A stretch of DNA of 64,000 bases from Bacteroides luhongzhouii (GTDB lineage: Bacteria > Bacteroidota > Bacteroidia > Bacteroidales > Bacteroidaceae): assembly GCF_009193295.2 (NCBI RefSeq), contig NZ_CP059973.1:4836001-4900000 (forward strand), read 5' to 3'. The notes under the pieces were generated by a model. The model ran no database searches. It had not been told where the DNA came from and saw nothing but the letters and a program-made list of their open reading frames with translations. The stretch's first letter is position 1, and every line of letters starts with the position of its first letter. The position numbers were made by a program, and so were the translations under genes. This document shows, piece by piece, positions 61,273 to 64,000 of this stretch.

Positions 61273-62190
61273 TCATTTGCACAAATCAAATAATTGTTGT
61301 TCTCTAATTTCGCTTGGCGATTTTCCTGTGTGCTTACGATAGAATTTACTGAAATAGGCCATATTTTCAAATCCCAAGCTATAAGCAATTTCTGAAATAG
61401 AAAAATTACTATGTAATAAATACTGGGTACATTCTTTGATTATTCTTTCCGCAATTATTGTAGAGGTAGTTTTTCCAGTAGTATCTTTTACCACTTTATT
61501 TAAATGATTAACGTGTATAGACAAACGGTTTGCATAATCGGCAGGAGTGCGCAAACTTAATACTGAATGTGGATAATCAACAGGAAATTGTCTATCCAAT
61601 AATTCTATAAATAATTCAGTAATACGTTGCGAAGCATTCGGATGTGATTCATATTTATTAGACTCCTGCATTTTTAAAGCTGTATGTATCAACAAATGAA
61701 GATAACAACGTAAAACATCATGTTTGTTTGCATAGTCTGACTGGTTTTCTTCCTGCATTTGTGTGTATATATCCATGACTTTGGCAACTTGTGCGTCATT
61801 CAAGAAGAAAACCTTATCTCCAGTAACTTTGAATAATGGTGTATTAGCCAAAGAGCCATTCTTTTCTTCTGACTGAACAAACTGCTCATTGAATATGCAG
61901 AACATACCTTTCTGTTCTTCACTAATTGATTCCCAAGCATAAGGGACTAAAGGATTAGAAAATAACATAGCAGGACGATTTACTAAAATCCATTTATCTG
62001 CATAATATAGTTTTCCCACACCAATAATCAATGTGACTTTATAAAAATCTCTATAACTGAATTGTACTGTCCCAAAATTACATTGTCGGGAAAGAACATT
62101 GAAATATGGGTTCTCCTTAGAGTAGGTTGTACCCAGTTGAGGGTCACAACGCTGGATTCTTTTATAGAACTGTGGAATACTTTCGGACAT
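61273..62190 (-). CDS. AraC-family transcriptional regulator
   Basis: This 305-residue protein from ATG 62190 (MSESIPQFYKRIQ); a TTG three codons upstream is less likely. The N-terminal cupin-like effector domain covers about 1-170. The C-terminal pair of HTH motifs lies at about 205-300, with TPADYANRLSIHVNHLNKVV and the second, conserved ISEIAYSLGFENMAYFSKFYRKHTGKSPSEIR. It most likely controls the aldo-keto reductase gene downstream. The pattern of AraC regulator plus aldo-keto reductase is common in Bacteroidetes. No operator is recognised. Confidence 0.93.
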   Translation of the reverse strand: MSESIPQFYKRIQRCDPQLGTTYSKENPYFNVLSRQCNFGTVQFSYRDFYKVTLIIGVGKLYYADKWILVNRPAMLFSNPLVPYAWESISEEQKGMFCIFNEQFVQSEEKNGSLANTPLFKVTGDKVFFLNDAQVAKVMDIYTQMQEENQSDYANKHDVLRCYLHLLIHTALKMQESNKYESHPNASQRITELFIELLDRQFPVDYPHSVLSLRTPADYANRLSIHVNHLNKVVKDTTGKTTSTIIAERIIKECTQYLLHSNFSISEIAYSLGFENMAYFSKFYRKHTGKSPSEIREQQLFDLCK

Positions 62191-62209
62191 AATATTCAAT
62201 ATTGTATCG

Positions 62210-63295
62210 TTAGAGTCCTATAATATTTTTAATTTTTTGTATATTCTCAATGGTTAGATTATCATTATTACATTTAGGACATAATATTGCTTCTGTTTCA
62301 AAAAAGAATTCATAATCATCCCGTTTTAGAAAGTACTTATTTTTACAGATAGGACAGGTAAATCGTATTTTCTTATTGAATAATATGAAAATAGAATCTT
62401 TTTTTGTGCGAAGATAACTCTCTGTAAATAAGGAAAAACCTATTGTTCTTCTTAGCCTTTTTACAATGCTTAAGTTTTGATTATCGGTGTCTTTTAATAT
62501 TGAGAATATCAACTTGTCAATAATATCTACTGCATATATAAGTATATATGGGACTACCCAATAATACTGTTTGTAATATAGAGCAAAATCTTCTTCTTGA
62601 GAAAAAACAAAATTAAAATTTTGTGGTTCTGTTCGATAATTCTTATCTTTAGTAACAATATGTAAAGCATGATTAGAAATCCCATTAATCCCATATTCGC
62701 ATAATTTGTTATAACGTAAATCGTGAACAAAATCAGCGTCAAATAAAGGATTTGTTAGGCAATCTACTGCATTCTTAATAACATCCACTTTGTTTATATT
62801 TTTACTACTTGGGTCATACGTTTCAACAGTATCTGAATGAAAAAATCTATATATAAAATCAGAACGATTATATAGTAACTGTTCTAATATTAGTAATTCA
62901 TCTGTAAAGGGTTTACGAATTAATGCATAGGCAACTGTTATTTTTCCTCTTTTTGCACAATATAAAGATTCAAAAACAAAATTGATAAAATCCGACGTTA
63001 TAGAAAGTATTATATGTTTAGTCAAGATTAATTCTAAATCTTTGTTTTTATTATTCCATGTAAGCCAGTCGATTGCATGAATTTTATTCTTATTCAGTTC
63101 GTCCATTCCAGTCTCGCTTCCATCTAAAATTGACTCTGTATGATATAAGTCCTGATAATTTTTTTCTTTATATATTTCCGTTAATTGGTCATATATTACA
63201 GCACAAATATCTTGAATTCTATGATAGCATTTAGGCAAGAAAATTTGCTCGTTGGGAGTAATTGCTAATACTGGGGCTGTTTTTTCTGGTTTCAT
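62210..63295 (-). CDS. unknown protein with C-terminal zinc ribbon
   Basis: A 361-residue protein I do not recognise. Residues about 1-300 are mainly helical with scattered hydrophobic stretches (HIILSITSDFINFVFESLY near 91-110, VVPYILIYAVDIIDKLIFSIL near 252-272). The C-terminus has two CPxC knuckles (CPICKNKYF near 321 and CPKCNND near 343), a zinc ribbon. It has its own promoter (-7 TATCTTTG at 63323-63316) and lies next to attR, a typical cargo position. The base composition is AT-rich like the retron-like genes. A defence role is possible but unsupported by motif. Confidence 0.75.
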   Translation of the reverse strand: MKPEKTAPVLAITPNEQIFLPKCYHRIQDICAVIYDQLTEIYKEKNYQDLYHTESILDGSETGMDELNKNKIHAIDWLTWNNKNKDLELILTKHIILSITSDFINFVFESLYCAKRGKITVAYALIRKPFTDELLILEQLLYNRSDFIYRFFHSDTVETYDPSSKNINKVDVIKNAVDCLTNPLFDADFVHDLRYNKLCEYGINGISNHALHIVTKDKNYRTEPQNFNFVFSQEEDFALYYKQYYWVVPYILIYAVDIIDKLIFSILKDTDNQNLSIVKRLRRTIGFSLFTESYLRTKKDSIFILFNKKIRFTCPICKNKYFLKRDDYEFFFETEAILCPKCNNDNLTIENIQKIKNIIGL

Positions 63296-63315
63296 AGGCT
63301 ATAGATGTTTATAGA

Positions 63316-63346
63316 CAAAGATACAAATAATGAAATGGCATACAAT
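63316..63346 (-). promoter_or_regulatory. promoter of the zinc-ribbon gene
   Basis: On the minus strand ATTG (63346-63343), 19 bases, TATCTTTG (63323-63316), about 20 bases before the ATG at 63295. Confidence 0.7.
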
Positions 63347-63536
63347 ATTCATCTAAAACTATTTTTCTGAAAATAATGATGTCTTTGCATTTTTGTTGTA
63401 TCTTTGCCCTAACTCAAACAACCACCGCAACACCAAGCAATCTAAAGAATTGCACACGTGGGGTTATTAGTGGGAGAAAGAATTAAGAGCTTGCTAAGAT
63501 ATTGAGTACTTGAAGAATAAAACTAAGGTTCATCTT

Positions 63537-63549
63537 CCGTACGCACCGC
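63537..63549 (+). repeat. attR (13-bp direct repeat)
   Basis: CCGTACGCACCGC, identical to the tRNA-Asp 3' end at 53638-53650. The sequence left of it (GTTCATCTT) differs from tRNA, and right of it GCTTCTT is the native flank. It ends the 9.9-kb element. Confidence 0.85.
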
Positions 63550-63571
63550 TTCTTAAGAAAGCGAAACAAAG

Positions 63572-63607
63572 AAAAAGCTCTGTAATTCAATGATTACAGA
63601 GCTTTTT
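63572..63607 (+). terminator. displaced chromosomal terminator of tRNA-Asp
   Basis: AAAAAGCTCTGTAAT and ATTACAGAGCTTTTT form a perfect 15-bp stem with loop TCAATG. It is nearly the same as the element-borne terminator at 53673-53706, differing by one compensated base pair and in the last loop base(s). Confidence 0.85.
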
Positions 63608-63654
63608 TTATTTCACTTTTCTACTTTGTACACAGTTGGCTATCTAGCCAGAAG

Positions 63655-64000
63655 TCATATTCTCGAAGCTAACTTCAAGGTTTTCAAATCATAGATTAAG
63701 ATTTCATCCTTATCTGTTTTGTCATACTTGTTATTATTGTTTGTATCATAATAACCTGCGACGACAAGTTTACCTGTTTGTGTATTGACAGTCCCAGTAC
63801 GGACAAAAAATTTATCTTCCGTTAATTGAGTCATTTCTTTTCCGAGCGTATCGCACTCCCCCCATAAGGTATTGTACCTTCCAATTCATTTTTCCTGAAT
63901 GGAAAAGTTATAGTTTTTACTTCACGCCCTTCATCATTGCTCTTTGAATGATAAAAAGTTTCCTATTGTAAATTGAATAATCATATTTTAATTGTATTAT
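63655..64000 (-). pseudogene. decayed hypothetical gene, C-terminal part, multiple frameshifts
   Basis: On the minus strand three overlapping reading frames continue one another: DYSIYNRKL near the edge, then FYHSKSNDEGREVKTITFPF with RKNELEGTIPYG, then ECDTLGKEMTQLTEDKFFVR with GYYDTNNNNKYDKTDKDEIL and a stop at 63655-63657. At least two frameshifts are needed to join them. The DTNNNNKYDKTDKDE stretch looks like a calcium-binding loop. It lies outside the tRNA element. The start is beyond the window, and the family is not recognised. Confidence 0.6.

Larger units (their letters stand above)
53638..63549. mobile_element. integrated element in tRNA-Asp with retron-like cargo
   Basis: A 9.9-kb element bounded by the 13-bp direct repeat CCGTACGCACCGC (53638-53650 and 63537-63549), the 3' end of tRNA-Asp. 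It has a tyrosine integrase next to attL, three excisionase/HTH proteins, DUF3876 and DUF3408 proteins, a MobC-like protein with an oriT-like dyad but no relaxase, an RteC-like regulator with a frameshift, an AraC/aldo-keto reductase pair, an unknown zinc-ribbon gene and a retron-like unit. No conjugation genes are present. It is probably a mobilizable or decayed element whose remaining cargo may be defensive. Confidence 0.88.

Overview
The window reads as a Bacteroides chromosome of the B. thetaiotaomicron/ovatus group. Promoters follow the Bacteroides pattern (-33 TTG, -7 TAnnTTTG). The left part is a UpxY-led capsule locus, the mobile elements carry IntDOT-like tyrosine recombinases, and the housekeeping block (recN, coaBC, dnaN, murB, lysA/lysC, ftsE, his, purU) is typical of the genus. 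From memory this is the neighbourhood of CPS4 in B. thetaiotaomicron; synteny comparison would confirm it.

Region 1 (1-25387) is a capsular polysaccharide operon on the minus strand. Its order is upxY, wza-like export protein, wzz-like protein, polyprenyl sugar-phosphate transferase, rfbH, rfbF, rfbG, an SDR, a split transketolase, a GT2 glycosyltransferase, then a GT10-like transferase, Wzx flippase, GT17-like transferase, Wzy polymerase and two GT4 enzymes (the last cut by the window edge). The rfbFGH, SDR and transketolase set predicts a CDP-3,6-dideoxyhexose, possibly two-carbon branched. Upstream, a 291-bp segment (25411-25701) bounded by perfect 20-bp inverted repeats carries the only recognisable promoter. 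In this assembly it points away from upxY, the OFF state. A dedicated tyrosine recombinase gene lies beside it.

Region 2 (6932-12970) is a 6.0-kb mobilizable element with integrase, MobV relaxase, erm(F) and a MORN/YwqK-like secreted protein. It sits inside the GT2 gene. The 28-codon tail of that gene lies at 6842-6928, and a 5-bp A-run is duplicated at the junctions. The six distal capsule genes are therefore separated from the promoter.

Region 3 (27186-53006) is core genome. It holds a degenerate trypsin-fold TPR protein, rlmB, recN, coaBC, a DnaQ-type exonuclease, dnaN, murB, a threonine degradation pair, an orphan hybrid sensor, ferritin, lysA, lysC, ftsE, the distal histidine genes and purU. 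Two short arrays, each with four 13-bp units at exactly 22-bp spacing, lie at 51488-51566 and 53192-53270.

Region 4 (53448-63549) begins with two identical tRNA-Asp genes. The second holds a 9.9-kb integrated element bounded by 13-bp direct repeats of the tRNA 3' end. The element carries an integrase, excisionase-like proteins, a MobC-like protein without a relaxase, a frameshifted RteC-like regulator, an aldo-keto reductase/AraC pair and a zinc-ribbon protein of unknown function. It also carries what looks like a retron: a reverse transcriptase with NAxxH and VTG motifs, a 76-residue hydrophobic protein, and an upstream non-coding RNA candidate with a1/a2 ends, two tandem 7-bp hairpins and a long msd-like stem. 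Beyond the right attachment site is a decayed gene.
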